Of a DNA stretch of 64,000 bases, positions 33,470 to 42,781 are shown in pieces. Source of the stretch: Chitinophagaceae bacterium (GTDB lineage: Bacteria; Bacteroidota; Bacteroidia; Chitinophagales; Chitinophagaceae); assembly GCA_019745155.1 (NCBI GenBank), contig JAIETM010000007.1, positions 186,001-250,000 of the forward strand, read 5' to 3'. The position numbers were made by a program, and so were the translations under genes. The stretch's first letter is position 1. Every line of letters starts with the position of its first letter. Under the pieces are notes generated by a model, which did not search any database, was not told where the DNA came from, and was given only the letters and a program-made list of their open reading frames with translations.

Positions 33470-35152
33470 ATGAAACTATTTAAGAAGATAATGATGGTTG
33501 CCGGGGTTGCAGGTCTTGTTGCAACGGCTTGTAACAAGAAGTTCGACGCTATGCTGGAGAACCCCAACCAACCACTTCCTGCGCAAGCAGATGCTGATTT
33601 ATATGTAAACCAAATTCAGCTGGCATTCCCTGGTTATTTCGATGCAGTTCAATCTTTTGGTGCTGAATTCACTAGACAGTCAGCTTTTACTGGTGCTAAC
33701 TACACCAATGGTTACTCACCTCAGAGTTATTCAGGCACTTGGTCATCTGCTTATACAAGTATTGTTAAGAACGCAGATGCCTTGATTGAACTGGCTGCTC
33801 CAAGAAGACAGACTTACCATGTGGGTATTGCGTATATCCTGAAAGGTTATACAATGATGACCATGGTAGATTGCTTTGGTGATGTGCCTTATACAGAAGC
33901 CAATAAGGGTAATGCAAATACGAACCCCAAATTAGATCCAGGTAAGAATGTCTATAATGCTGCTATTGCATTATTGGATTCTGGTATCGCCAATATGGGT
34001 CGTACACCATCTACCAATGTTGCAAATGATATGTATTATGGTCACCTCAGCTCAACTGCAACACGCAGAGCTGCTTGGGCAACACTGGCTAAAACTTTGA
34101 AGCTGCGTGCTTACCTGAATCTGCGTTTAACAGATGCAGCTGCCGCTACTGCTGGTATCAATGCGTTGATTACTGGTGGTGATTTGATTGATACAGATGC
34201 TGAAGATTTTACTTTCCGTTATGGTACTCAGCTGGCTAACCCTAACACACGTCACCCTCGCTACAATGATGGTTACCGTGCTTCTGGTGGTGCCCGTGGT
34301 TATATTGGTACTTATTTCTTACATGCAATTGCTGTTGAGAAGATTTTAGCTGGTCAACCAAGAGACCCACGTCGTGAGTTTTATTTCTATCGCCAAGCAT
34401 TTGCTCCAGGTTCTCAGTCGCAGCAACCTTGCGCTTACAATGCAGCGCCAGGACATTATGGTCCAAACGATCCATTCTGTTATACAGCATCTGGTCACTG
34501 GGGTCGCGATCATGGTGATAACAGTGGTATTCCTCCTGATGGTGCTCAGCGTACAGTTTGGGGTATTTATCCTGCTGGTGGCAAGTTTGATGATGTATCT
34601 GCTACAGCTGTTGGTATCAACGATGGTGCAAAAGGTGCCGGTATTCACCCAATTTGGATGTCATGGTTTACTGATTTCACCCTGATGGAAGCTGGTATCA
34701 CTTTGTCTGGCGTTAACCTTACTGCAGCACAAGAGAAAGCTTATTTCCTGAGCGGTATCAACAAAAACATGGCACGTGTATTTGGCTATGGTGCAACAGT
34801 AGGTTTAGCAATTCCATCTGCTTCTTTAACAACAGCAGCTTCAAGACAGACTACTTATGTAAATAGTATGTCAAATCTTTGGGATGCAGCAGCAACAGAT
34901 GCAGCTAAGCTGGATCTTGGTTTAAAAGAATACTATCTTACAACTTGGGGTAATGGTATCGAGTCTTGGAACATGTACCGCAGAACCAGCCGCCCTCGCG
35001 CTTTACAGCCGATGCTTGTGGCTAGTCCGGGTGCGTTTATCCGCTCATTCTACTATCCTGCAGACTTTGCTAACCTGAATACCAATGGTTCTCAGAAAGC
35101 AGGTCCTGGTGTGAAAGTATTCTGGGATACCAACCCTGATGCGCTGTTCTAA
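33470..35152 (+). CDS. SusD/RagB-family lipoprotein (SusD-like_2 type)
   Basis: Outer-membrane lipoprotein partner of the SusC just upstream. Lipobox VATAC (Cys about residue 21). The core has SAYTSIVKNADALIELA, IAYILKGYTMMTMVDCFGDVPYTEA and KTLKLRAYLNLRL, the pattern of the SusD-like_2 subgroup and not the classical subgroup. WGNGIESWNMYRRTSRP near the C-terminus replaces the usual EGHRRTDLIR motif. 560 aa. Confidence 0.9.
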   Translation: MKLFKKIMMVAGVAGLVATACNKKFDAMLENPNQPLPAQADADLYVNQIQLAFPGYFDAVQSFGAEFTRQSAFTGANYTNGYSPQSYSGTWSSAYTSIVKNADALIELAAPRRQTYHVGIAYILKGYTMMTMVDCFGDVPYTEANKGNANTNPKLDPGKNVYNAAIALLDSGIANMGRTPSTNVANDMYYGHLSSTATRRAAWATLAKTLKLRAYLNLRLTDAAAATAGINALITGGDLIDTDAEDFTFRYGTQLANPNTRHPRYNDGYRASGGARGYIGTYFLHAIAVEKILAGQPRDPRREFYFYRQAFAPGSQSQQPCAYNAAPGHYGPNDPFCYTASGHWGRDHGDNSGIPPDGAQRTVWGIYPAGGKFDDVSATAVGINDGAKGAGIHPIWMSWFTDFTLMEAGITLSGVNLTAAQEKAYFLSGINKNMARVFGYGATVGLAIPSASLTTAASRQTTYVNSMSNLWDAAATDAAKLDLGLKEYYLTTWGNGIESWNMYRRTSRPRALQPMLVASPGAFIRSFYYPADFANLNTNGSQKAGPGVKVFWDTNPDALF

Positions 35153-35170
35153 ATGAATCATCACTAAACT

Positions 35171-36064
35171 ATGAGTAACATGAAAAATAAATTATCATTC
35201 ATCGTAGCGCTGGGTCTTTTCCTCTTCGTGATCGCTTGTAAAAAAGAAGGTCAGGATGTATGGAAGTATGAGAACCTCGCTCAGGGTGAAGTATTAAAAT
35301 TTGACACACCAAATGCCGTTATTAATGGCAACTTGGATTATTCCAATCTTGCTGGTAGTTCTGTTTCTTGTAAAGTATACGCCTATGGTGTATTGAAAGC
35401 AACCAAGGTTGCCATCTATGCAAGTACAAGAAACAACACAGATACCACTACTTGGAGAAAAATCAAAGAAGTAACTTTAAACAATGATAAAGCAACCTTA
35501 ACTGTAAGTGCTACAGAGCTGGCCACTGCTTTAGGTATTGCTACAAGTGCTTTGCAACCCGGTACACAGTACAACCTGTACAATCAGGTTATTACTGAAA
35601 CAGGACAGAAGTTCTCTATCGCCAATACATTTAGCGATTATGAAAGTAATGCCAACTACAACCACGCTTTTCGTTGGACTGCCACTATCGTTTGTCCTTT
35701 CGTAGCCCCAATGGCTGGTAACTACGAAGTATTGCAAGATGATTGGGCTGACTGGAGTGCAGGTGATGTAGTGTCTATTTTGGATGGTCCTGGTGCCAAC
35801 CAATTGAACCTGCGTAATGTTTACCCTGCTCCATTCTATGGTGTTGTGGTTAACCCATTGGTTGTAAACGTAAACGCAGCAACTGGTGCGGCTACAGTAC
35901 CAAACGTTACTTACGGTAACTATACTGCATTTGGAAACGTAATTGCTAGTGCTTCTGGTTCTGGTTTCGTGTTCTCTTGTACTGGTACAATCACTTTGCG
36001 CCTAGCGCATGTGTATGGTGGTACACCTCAAGGAACATTGACACTTCGCTTGAAGAAGTTATAA
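35171..36064 (+). CDS. Surface lipoprotein of a SusC/D unit, unknown family
   Basis: Third gene of the unit, 18 bp after susD and followed by a terminator. Signal peptide with lipobox VIAC (Cys about residue 23). The rest is beta-rich, with an Ig-like stretch (about 60-150, including KATKVAIYASTRNNT) and a C-terminal domain (about 175-297) containing NYEVLQDDWADWSAGDVVSI and GTLTLRLKKL. I do not recognise the family. By position it is the analogue of SusE/SusF, so an auxiliary surface ligand-binding role is likely (inference). Confidence 0.75.
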   Translation: MSNMKNKLSFIVALGLFLFVIACKKEGQDVWKYENLAQGEVLKFDTPNAVINGNLDYSNLAGSSVSCKVYAYGVLKATKVAIYASTRNNTDTTTWRKIKEVTLNNDKATLTVSATELATALGIATSALQPGTQYNLYNQVITETGQKFSIANTFSDYESNANYNHAFRWTATIVCPFVAPMAGNYEVLQDDWADWSAGDVVSILDGPGANQLNLRNVYPAPFYGVVVNPLVVNVNAATGAATVPNVTYGNYTAFGNVIASASGSGFVFSCTGTITLRLAHVYGGTPQGTLTLRLKKL

Positions 36065-36086
36065 ATTTTTCTAGCATTAATATATT

Positions 36087-36116
36087 AAGGGTCGGCTTTT
36101 GCCGACCCTTTTTTTG
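36087..36116 (+). terminator. Rho-independent terminator
   Basis: AAGGGTCGGC (36087-36096), loop TTTT, GCCGACCCTT (36101-36110), then TTTTTG. It separates the two neighbouring SusC/D units. The 215 bp from here to the next start hold no convincing ORF; TTTG and TAAAATTG elements occur there but their spacing is poor. Confidence 0.9.
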
Positions 36117-36331
36117 TTTAACAACCACAGGTTTTAAATACAAAATGATCTGCAGCAGCTTTTGTTCTCAGCTATTTGTCTGTTTATACTATTAAAAATC
36201 AGCATTTTATAAAGGAATCGTCAATACATGAGTAATAATTCGATGTGTCATTTCTTCGTCATGGCGCATTTGAAATGCTAAATGTTTGACCTGTTTTTTA
36301 TAAAATTGCCTCCTTTAAAATTAAACTTCAA

Positions 36332-39331
36332 ATGAGAAAACTAACTGTAGTGCTAACCATGTTAGCTGCTTTGGCTTCGTTTGAGTTATTTGCTCAGACC
36401 AAAACAGTTACCGGAAAAGTAACCGACGGAAAGTCGGGAGCACCTATTGCCGGGGTAGCTGTAAGTGTTAATGGAAACAACGTGGCATTAACAGGTGAGG
36501 ATGGTGCTTTCACTGCCAGTGTTCCTCAGGATGCAAAAAAGCTCCTCTTCAAATCAGTAGGTTACGACAATGTATCAGCCGACATCATCTCTGGAACATT
36601 GATGGTCAAAATGATGGCTTCAGACAAAAACCTCGAAGAAGTGGTGGTAACAGGTTATAAGTCTGCTCAAAAACGCAGCTTCGCAGGTTCTGCTGGAACC
36701 ATCAAAGGTGAAGAAGTGGCTAATGTGCCCATCGCTTCATTCGATCAGGCCATGCAGGGTCGTACACCAGGTTTGATCCTGCGTGCCAACTCTGGTCAAC
36801 CTGGTGCCAGCGGTAGTGCCATTATCAGAGGTAGAGGTTCTATCAACGGTAGTACTGAACCAATCTATATTGTAGATGGAATTCAAATTGCTGCTGCAGA
36901 CTTCAGTCAGTTAAACCCTAACGATATTGAGAACATTTCAGTACTGAAAGATGCCGTTGCAACATCACTGTATGGTTCTAGAGGTGGTAACGGTGTTATC
37001 GTTGTATCAACTAAGCGTGGTTCAACCGGTAAACCTAAGTTGGAAGTAGATGTGTACACTGGTTGGTCTACACTGCCTGATTTCAACGATATGGAATTGA
37101 TGAATACCAATCAGAAAATCGATTTCGAATTGAGAAGAGGTGGTACTTCACTTTCTTTCTATTCACCAAGAATGATCGACTCTCTGCGTGGAATCAATAC
37201 CAATTGGTTCAATGAAATTACTCGCACTGGTCGTACACACAGTGTTAACGCAAGTGCTTCAGGTGGTAGCGATAAAACAAAGTATTTCGCTTCAGTAAAC
37301 TACTTCACACAGGAAGGTACAGTACGTAATACTGGTTTCGACAGAATTACTGGTCGTATGAACCTGACTCAGGAAGCTGGTAATTTCACTTTCGGTATCA
37401 ATACAACTGGTACTGTTTCTAATTTCACGAACACTTCAGAAGCCAATACCGGTATCGGTACGCCGCTGAATGCTGGTTTGTGGACAAACCCATATGAGCA
37501 ACCATTTGTGCCTGGTCGTTATAACGCTGCCGGTAACTTTGTTGCTGGTGGAACAACTTTAACTCGCCCAAGATTGGCAGAAAGCTTCCAGCCTATTCCA
37601 ACAACAGATCTTTTCTGGAACAACAACAAGAGTGTTGACCTGAGAGCGGTTGCGAATATCAACGCTGAATACAAGATTCCTTTTGTAAAAGGCTTGTCTA
37701 TTAAAACTGTATACGGTATTGACTATCGTCAGTTTGATGCAAATGCTTTTGTGGATAGAAGAACGTACAGTGCTGGTTCTAACCCAAGACCTACTTCTGG
37801 TACTTTCGCTAACTTCAGAACAAGCTCTTTCGGTCGTTCTTTCTCAAAGAGCTCTCGTATTACGAACACCAACTCAATTAACTACTCCAGAACATTTGGT
37901 GAACATTCAATTGATGGTGGTTTGTACTATGAAACAGTTGATCTGAAAGCGAATAACAACAGCAGAACTGTATTCTTATTGGAGTCTCCATTCCAAAATG
38001 AAGCTGGTGCTACAATCAATTCAGATCTGTTGCCACGCGTTGGTGCAGGTGGTTCTGAAGCTTCTTTGGAATCTTATTTCGGATTAGTAAACTACGGTTT
38101 CAAGAACAGATATTTCATCACTGGTAATGTCCGTCGTGATGGTTCTTCTCGTTTTGGTGCTGATAAGCGTTACGCTACATTCGGTGGTGTAGGTGCTGCA
38201 TGGTTAATCAGTGATGAGAAATTCATGGATGGTGTTTCAGGCTGGTTAAATCAGTTGAAGTTCAAGATCAGTTATGGTACTGTAGGTAACCAGGAAGGTA
38301 TTGGTGCTTACCAGTCTCAAGGTGCAGTTGGTGGTCGTTTGTATAACGCTACTCAAGGTTCTACTGTTACTGAATTGGAGAACACAGATCTGCAGTGGGA
38401 ATCTCGTAAAAAATTCAACACTGGTTTCGAATTCGGTATGTTTAACAACAGACTGAGCGGTTCTTTGGAAGTGTATAGCGAATTAACTGATAATCTCTTC
38501 CTGCCTGCAGAATTGTCTCGTACAACTGGTTTCAACACCCTGACAAGAAATATCGGTGCTGTTAGAAACAGTGGTGTGGAACTTGCAGTAAACTATGATA
38601 TCGTAAGAAATAAGGATTTGCGTATCGGTGTTAACGCCAACTTTACTTACAACAAGAATGCTGTTGTACGTCTGACAGATCGTGATACAATCGTATCAGG
38701 TATTGTTGCACGTATCAAGGGTCAGCCAATTCAATCATTATTCCTGGTTGAGTATGCTGGTGTTAACCCACAAAATGGTAATGCGCAGTATCGTAAGTTG
38801 GATGGTACAATCACTGAAACTTACAGCATTAACGATAGAAAGATTGTTGGTAATGGTGACCCTGTTTACTTTGGTGGCTTTGGCGTAGATGCAAACTATA
38901 AGGGTATTGCTTTTTCTGCACAGTTCAGCTACTTCGGTGGTCAGAGCGCTTACAACAACGAGCGTAACAACCTGGAGAATCCAGACTACTATTACGATAA
39001 CATGATTACAGATATGTTGACTGAATGGCAGAAGCCTGGTGATATCACCAGAATTCCTCGCCCAGGAAACCCATTTGTAGCCAACACTACAAGATTTGTT
39101 GAGAACAACTCATTCGTAAGATTGAGATCTGTAACCCTCTCATACAATATCCCAGCTAAAATTTTGAACAAAGCCAAGATGCGCTCTCTCATGGTGTATG
39201 CTTCAGGTACCAACCTGCTGACCTTCACCAAGTTCCGTGGTCGTGATCCTGAGTTCAACTCAGCTTCATTAACTGGTGCGCAGTATCCTGCATTGAGAAC
39301 TGTTCAGGCAGGTGTAAGACTTGGTTTCTAA
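36332..39331 (+). CDS. SusC/RagA-family TonB-linked transporter (third unit)
   Basis: Signal peptide (about 1-22, ending FELFAQ), a regulatory-like domain (VTGKVTDGKSGAPIAGVAV), a plug with NLEEVVVTGYKSAQKRSFAG and LYGSRGGNGVIVVSTKRG, and a barrel ending TVQAGVRLGF. 999 aa. It pairs with the SusD at 39365, 33 bp downstream. It is separated from the preceding unit by a terminator, so it is an independent transcription unit. No nearby enzyme identifies its substrate. Confidence 0.94.
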   Translation: MRKLTVVLTMLAALASFELFAQTKTVTGKVTDGKSGAPIAGVAVSVNGNNVALTGEDGAFTASVPQDAKKLLFKSVGYDNVSADIISGTLMVKMMASDKNLEEVVVTGYKSAQKRSFAGSAGTIKGEEVANVPIASFDQAMQGRTPGLILRANSGQPGASGSAIIRGRGSINGSTEPIYIVDGIQIAAADFSQLNPNDIENISVLKDAVATSLYGSRGGNGVIVVSTKRGSTGKPKLEVDVYTGWSTLPDFNDMELMNTNQKIDFELRRGGTSLSFYSPRMIDSLRGINTNWFNEITRTGRTHSVNASASGGSDKTKYFASVNYFTQEGTVRNTGFDRITGRMNLTQEAGNFTFGINTTGTVSNFTNTSEANTGIGTPLNAGLWTNPYEQPFVPGRYNAAGNFVAGGTTLTRPRLAESFQPIPTTDLFWNNNKSVDLRAVANINAEYKIPFVKGLSIKTVYGIDYRQFDANAFVDRRTYSAGSNPRPTSGTFANFRTSSFGRSFSKSSRITNTNSINYSRTFGEHSIDGGLYYETVDLKANNNSRTVFLLESPFQNEAGATINSDLLPRVGAGGSEASLESYFGLVNYGFKNRYFITGNVRRDGSSRFGADKRYATFGGVGAAWLISDEKFMDGVSGWLNQLKFKISYGTVGNQEGIGAYQSQGAVGGRLYNATQGSTVTELENTDLQWESRKKFNTGFEFGMFNNRLSGSLEVYSELTDNLFLPAELSRTTGFNTLTRNIGAVRNSGVELAVNYDIVRNKDLRIGVNANFTYNKNAVVRLTDRDTIVSGIVARIKGQPIQSLFLVEYAGVNPQNGNAQYRKLDGTITETYSINDRKIVGNGDPVYFGGFGVDANYKGIAFSAQFSYFGGQSAYNNERNNLENPDYYYDNMITDMLTEWQKPGDITRIPRPGNPFVANTTRFVENNSFVRLRSVTLSYNIPAKILNKAKMRSLMVYASGTNLLTFTKFRGRDPEFNSASLTGAQYPALRTVQAGVRLGF

Positions 39332-39364
39332 TTCATCACAGTAGCATTAATAAAGAAATTGATT

Positions 39365-40834
39365 ATGAAATACAATAGTTTCAAACTGGTAGTAGTTCTG
39401 GCAACTGTTTTAGGTCTGGGTGCTTGCTCAAAAAACCTGGAGTTAAAGAACCCATTCGGACTTACACCTACCAACGCGTTTACTGATCTCGCTTCTTTCG
39501 AGCGTCAGTTATCAGGTGTTTACGGCGCATTTGCTTCTGCCGATTACCACAATGGTTATACCATGGTAACGGATATCCTTACTGACGACTGTTATGAAAC
39601 AACAGAGTCACTGGTGAACTTCAACCAGGTACACAACTGGCAGTATGATGCAGCTGACCGTCAGCGTACATTCTTCACCAGTATGTGGCGTCAGCCTTAC
39701 AATACCATTCTGCAGGCAAACTATATCATCAATGGTATTGGTGCTTTCAAGAATGACAATGAGCGTTACCACAACAGAATCCTCGGACAGGCTTTGGCTG
39801 CAAGAGCGATTGCTCACTTCGATCTGCTGAAAGCTTATGCTGGTAACATCGATCGTAATAGCACAGCTCCTGGTATTCCTGTGAAAACAGATACCAAGAT
39901 TACTTTCCCTGCAAGAAATACAGTGAAAGAAGTGTATGATGCTATCTATAACGACCTGAATCAGGCAATTACTTTATTGGGTAATACAGATGTTAGCATT
40001 AACTCTGCTACCAATAAAGGTGGATTAGATATCTGGGGTGCAAGAGCTGCACTGGCTAGAGTAGCTTTGTATGCTAAAGATTATCCTACTGCTATTACTG
40101 CAGCAACTGCGGTTATCAACCAATTCCCTCTGGCTACAAGAGCGCAGTTCCCTGGTATCTGGAATGATGCTAACAGCGCTGAAGTAATCTGGGCAATCAA
40201 CAATAACAGTGGTGATCCAGGTAGTCCATTCCCAAGTGCAGAACTGATGAGCTTCCGCTTCAACAGAAATACATTTGGTGTATTGCCTGCATTGATTGCT
40301 ACTTATGATACAACAGGATTCGGTGCTACTGGTACTGGTCGCGATATTCGCTTCACCAGCTATTTCTACCTGAGAAATACATTGGGTGGTGCTAATAACT
40401 GGGCCATCAGCAAATGGCGCGGTAAGGGTACTTCTGCAGATAACCTGGTAAACTTCAAAGTTTTCCGTGTTGCTGAAATGTACTTGATTCGTGCAGAAGC
40501 GCAAGCCTTATCAACTCAGGAGACTGCAGCTAATGCAGACCTGAATGCTTTGAAAGCAGCTCGTATCAGCGGATGGGTAAACCAAACGCTGACTGGTGCA
40601 GCTCTGGTGAACGAAATCGCTGCTGAGCGTAGAAGAGAGCTTTGCTTCGAAGGTCATCGTTGGTTCGATCTGAAGCGTACAACACGTGTGGTGAACAGAC
40701 CACTTACAGGTACTGGTAACCCTAACGCGCAAGTACAAACTTCTCTGCCAAGCAGCAGCCACCGTTGGGTATGGCCTATTCCTGAAGTAGAGGTTAGAGC
40801 CAATCCTAATATTGCACAGAACCCTAACTACTAA
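39365..40834 (+). CDS. SusD/RagB-family lipoprotein (third unit)
   Basis: Partner of the SusC at 36332. Lipobox LGAC (about residue 20). It contains LGQALAARAIAHFDLLKAYAG, FKVFRVAEMYLIRAEAQALS and IAAERRRELCFEGHRWFDLKR, the classical RagB/SusD C-terminal signature, and ends PNPNIAQNPNY-like (ANPNIAQNPNY). The ATG at 39365 is preferred to a TTG two codons earlier. 489 aa. The C-terminal motif is closer to the SusD at 9719 than to the one at 33470. Confidence 0.95.
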   Translation: MKYNSFKLVVVLATVLGLGACSKNLELKNPFGLTPTNAFTDLASFERQLSGVYGAFASADYHNGYTMVTDILTDDCYETTESLVNFNQVHNWQYDAADRQRTFFTSMWRQPYNTILQANYIINGIGAFKNDNERYHNRILGQALAARAIAHFDLLKAYAGNIDRNSTAPGIPVKTDTKITFPARNTVKEVYDAIYNDLNQAITLLGNTDVSINSATNKGGLDIWGARAALARVALYAKDYPTAITAATAVINQFPLATRAQFPGIWNDANSAEVIWAINNNSGDPGSPFPSAELMSFRFNRNTFGVLPALIATYDTTGFGATGTGRDIRFTSYFYLRNTLGGANNWAISKWRGKGTSADNLVNFKVFRVAEMYLIRAEAQALSTQETAANADLNALKAARISGWVNQTLTGAALVNEIAAERRRELCFEGHRWFDLKRTTRVVNRPLTGTGNPNAQVQTSLPSSSHRWVWPIPEVEVRANPNIAQNPNY

Positions 40835-40854
40835 TTGAGTATACACTGCAAATG

Positions 40855-40885
40855 AAAAAGCCATCCTGAAAAGGATGGCTTTTTA
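40855..40885. terminator. Bidirectional terminator
   Basis: AGCCATCC (40859-40866), loop TGAAAA, GGATGGCT (40873-40880), with A-run before and T-run after. It lies between convergent susD and rng. Confidence 0.85.
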
Positions 40886-40899
40886 GTTGGGTGATCTTT

Positions 40900-42450
40900 T
40901 TAGAACTTAATTTCTTCCTCATGCTCATCAAAGAAATGAAATTCAATGAGGTGATAATTATTGTTCGCTACTGCTTTCAATTGTTTAGCACCATACTTGC
41001 GCTTCCACTTTTTCAGAATAGAGGTGAAAATACCTTTTGTTAGATGCGAATACACAATTGGGTTGACAGCTAATGTCAATTTCTTATGTGAATGCGTGAG
41101 CAGATAATGCAGTCGCTTTTCAATTTCGTCTTCCAGCAGCAAAGTAGAGCTTATTTTACCAGTGCCATTACAAACCGGACATACTTCAGCCGTATTGATA
41201 TTCATTTCCGGCTTCATGCGCTGTCTTGTGATTTGCATCAAACCAAACTTTGATACCGGTAGTACCGCATGTTTAGCACGATCGCCACGCATAAAACCTT
41301 CCATCGCTTCCTGCAGCTTACGCTTGTTCTCAGGTAGCTTCATATCAATGAAATCAACTACGATGATACCGCCAATATCTCTGAGTCTCAACTGACGTGC
41401 AATCTCCGCAGCCGCTTCCATATTGGTTTCCAGCGCATTCTCTTCCTGATTATTACTGATACTTTTATACCCGCTGTTTACATCAATAACGTGCAAAGCT
41501 TCCGTATGCTCAATAATTAAGTAAGCACCGCTGGGCAGATTCACCGTTTTTCCGAAAGAAGATTTTACCTGCTTGGTAATACCATATTGATCAAACAATG
41601 GCTGTGCATTGTTGTGCAGGGTAACGATATCTGTTTTATCAGGGAATATCTTTTGTACGTAACTGCGCGTATCGTTGTAGAGATTCTTGTCGTTTACAAC
41701 AATGCGGTTGAAATCATCATTCAGTAAATCGCGCAGAATGCTGGTTGTCTTATCCTGCTCGCTCATAATCTTAGCAGGTGCTTCTGCACCGGAAAGATTT
41801 GCCTGAATATTCTTCCAGGTTTCAGCCAGCGTCAGTAAATCCTGATGGAGCTCAGCAGTACTCTTGCCTTCTGCTGCAGTACGAACAATTACACCAAAAT
41901 TCTTAGGCCTTATGGCTTCTACAATCTTATGCAAACGCTTTCTTTCTTCTGAAGAATGTATCTTCTTAGAAACTGCTACCACCTCATTGAATGGTGTGAG
42001 TACCACAAATCTTCCAGGCAAAGACAATTCGCAACTAAGCCTTGGTCCTTTTGCTGCAATTGGTTCCTTTAAAATTTGAACGAGAATATTGGGTTTGCCA
42101 TTCAGTACTTCGTTGATCTTACCTGTTTTAACGATTTCGGGTTCAGATTGAAACTTCGCAAAATCAAAGCTGCCATCATGGTCATTCATGGCAAGCTGTG
42201 TGAATTTGATGATAGATCTAGCAAACGGACTCAAGTCTGTATAATGCAGGAATGCATCTTTTTCAAAACCAACATCTACAAATGCGGCATTCAGACCGGG
42301 AATGAGTTTCTTCACCTTACCCAGGTAAAGATCGCCCACAGCAAAGCTTGCATCAGCTTTTTCATGATGCAGCTCCATGAGCTTTTTTTCTTCTAGCAAT
42401 GCTATTTCCACTCCGCCTGGAGCAGCATTGATGATTAATTCTTTATTCAC
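40900..42450 (-). CDS. rng: Ribonuclease G/E-family endoribonuclease
   Basis: Endoribonuclease for rRNA and mRNA processing. An S1-like N-terminal domain (VGDLYLGKVKKLIPGLNAAFVDVG, with KDAFLHYTDLSP), the catalytic DNase I-like region with DVNSGYKS and DIGGIIVVDFIDMK (metal-binding Asp residues), and the zinc-link CPVCNGTG. I take the GTG at 42450 (NKELIINA follows); a longer frame to 42507 adds 19 poorly conserved residues through a repeat-containing leader. 516 aa, RNase G-like, without the long RNase E scaffold. Confidence 0.93.
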   Translation of the reverse strand: MNKELIINAAPGGVEIALLEEKKLMELHHEKADASFAVGDLYLGKVKKLIPGLNAAFVDVGFEKDAFLHYTDLSPFARSIIKFTQLAMNDHDGSFDFAKFQSEPEIVKTGKINEVLNGKPNILVQILKEPIAAKGPRLSCELSLPGRFVVLTPFNEVVAVSKKIHSSEERKRLHKIVEAIRPKNFGVIVRTAAEGKSTAELHQDLLTLAETWKNIQANLSGAEAPAKIMSEQDKTTSILRDLLNDDFNRIVVNDKNLYNDTRSYVQKIFPDKTDIVTLHNNAQPLFDQYGITKQVKSSFGKTVNLPSGAYLIIEHTEALHVIDVNSGYKSISNNQEENALETNMEAAAEIARQLRLRDIGGIIVVDFIDMKLPENKRKLQEAMEGFMRGDRAKHAVLPVSKFGLMQITRQRMKPEMNINTAEVCPVCNGTGKISSTLLLEDEIEKRLHYLLTHSHKKLTLAVNPIVYSHLTKGIFTSILKKWKRKYGAKQLKAVANNNYHLIEFHFFDEHEEEIKF

Positions 42451-42600
42451 AGAGTTCTGTAACTTTTTAATATAAAACACAGAGCCCGCTAACGCAGGAG
42501 CCCGCACAAAACACTATTACCGTTTTACAGTAGCCACGAGGAAGGGAAAGGAAGTTACAGAAAGGAAGAGGAGTGTGGCCAACCGTCAGATAATGGTGAT

Positions 42601-42620
42601 GCCCCTGCAAGCGCAGGGGC
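42601..42620. other. GC-rich hairpin in the rng leader
   Basis: GCCCCTGC (42601-42608), loop AAGC, GCAGGGGC (42613-42620), a perfect 8-bp stem with no T-run on either side, so not a normal terminator. It lies between the small basic-protein gene and rng on the minus strand. An 8-bp direct repeat GAGCCCGC (42482-42489, 42498-42505) lies closer to rng. It may be an RNA structure for processing. Confidence 0.4.
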
Positions 42621-42652
42621 AAGACTTATATAAGGTTCAGATAAGTAATGAA

Positions 42653-42748
42653 TTACTTATTCTTCTTCTTATGGCGATTCTTTCTCAGACGCTTTTTACG
42701 CTTGTGCGTAGCGATCTTATGACGCTTTCTCTTTTTACCGCAAGGCAT
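42653..42748 (-). CDS. 31-aa Lys/Arg-rich AURKAIP1/COX24 (mS38)-like protein
   Basis: A complete frame from ATG (42748) to TAA gives 31 residues, MPCGKKRKRHKIATHKRKKR and onward, about two-thirds Lys, Arg and His. It matches the short AURKAIP1/COX24-domain proteins known in Bacteroidota and related to mitochondrial ribosomal protein mS38, so it is probably a ribosome-associated peptide that binds rRNA. Most copies I recall have Ser at residue 3; here it is Cys. It lies between the TPR gene and rng on the same strand. Confidence 0.85.
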   Translation of the reverse strand: MPCGKKRKRHKIATHKRKKRLRKNRHKKKNK

Positions 42749-42781
42749 ACGCTGTGCTTTTAATCAGTTAAACAATAAGGT

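Noticed and set aside
40025-40504. 159-codon minus-strand ORF
   Set aside because: Antisense shadow of the SusD gene at 39365.
42601-42620. GC-rich hairpin as a terminator
   Set aside because: No T-run on either strand, so listed as a structure only.
42575-42763. 62-codon plus-strand ORF
   Set aside because: Covers the mS38-like gene on the opposite strand, which has the convincing protein sequence.
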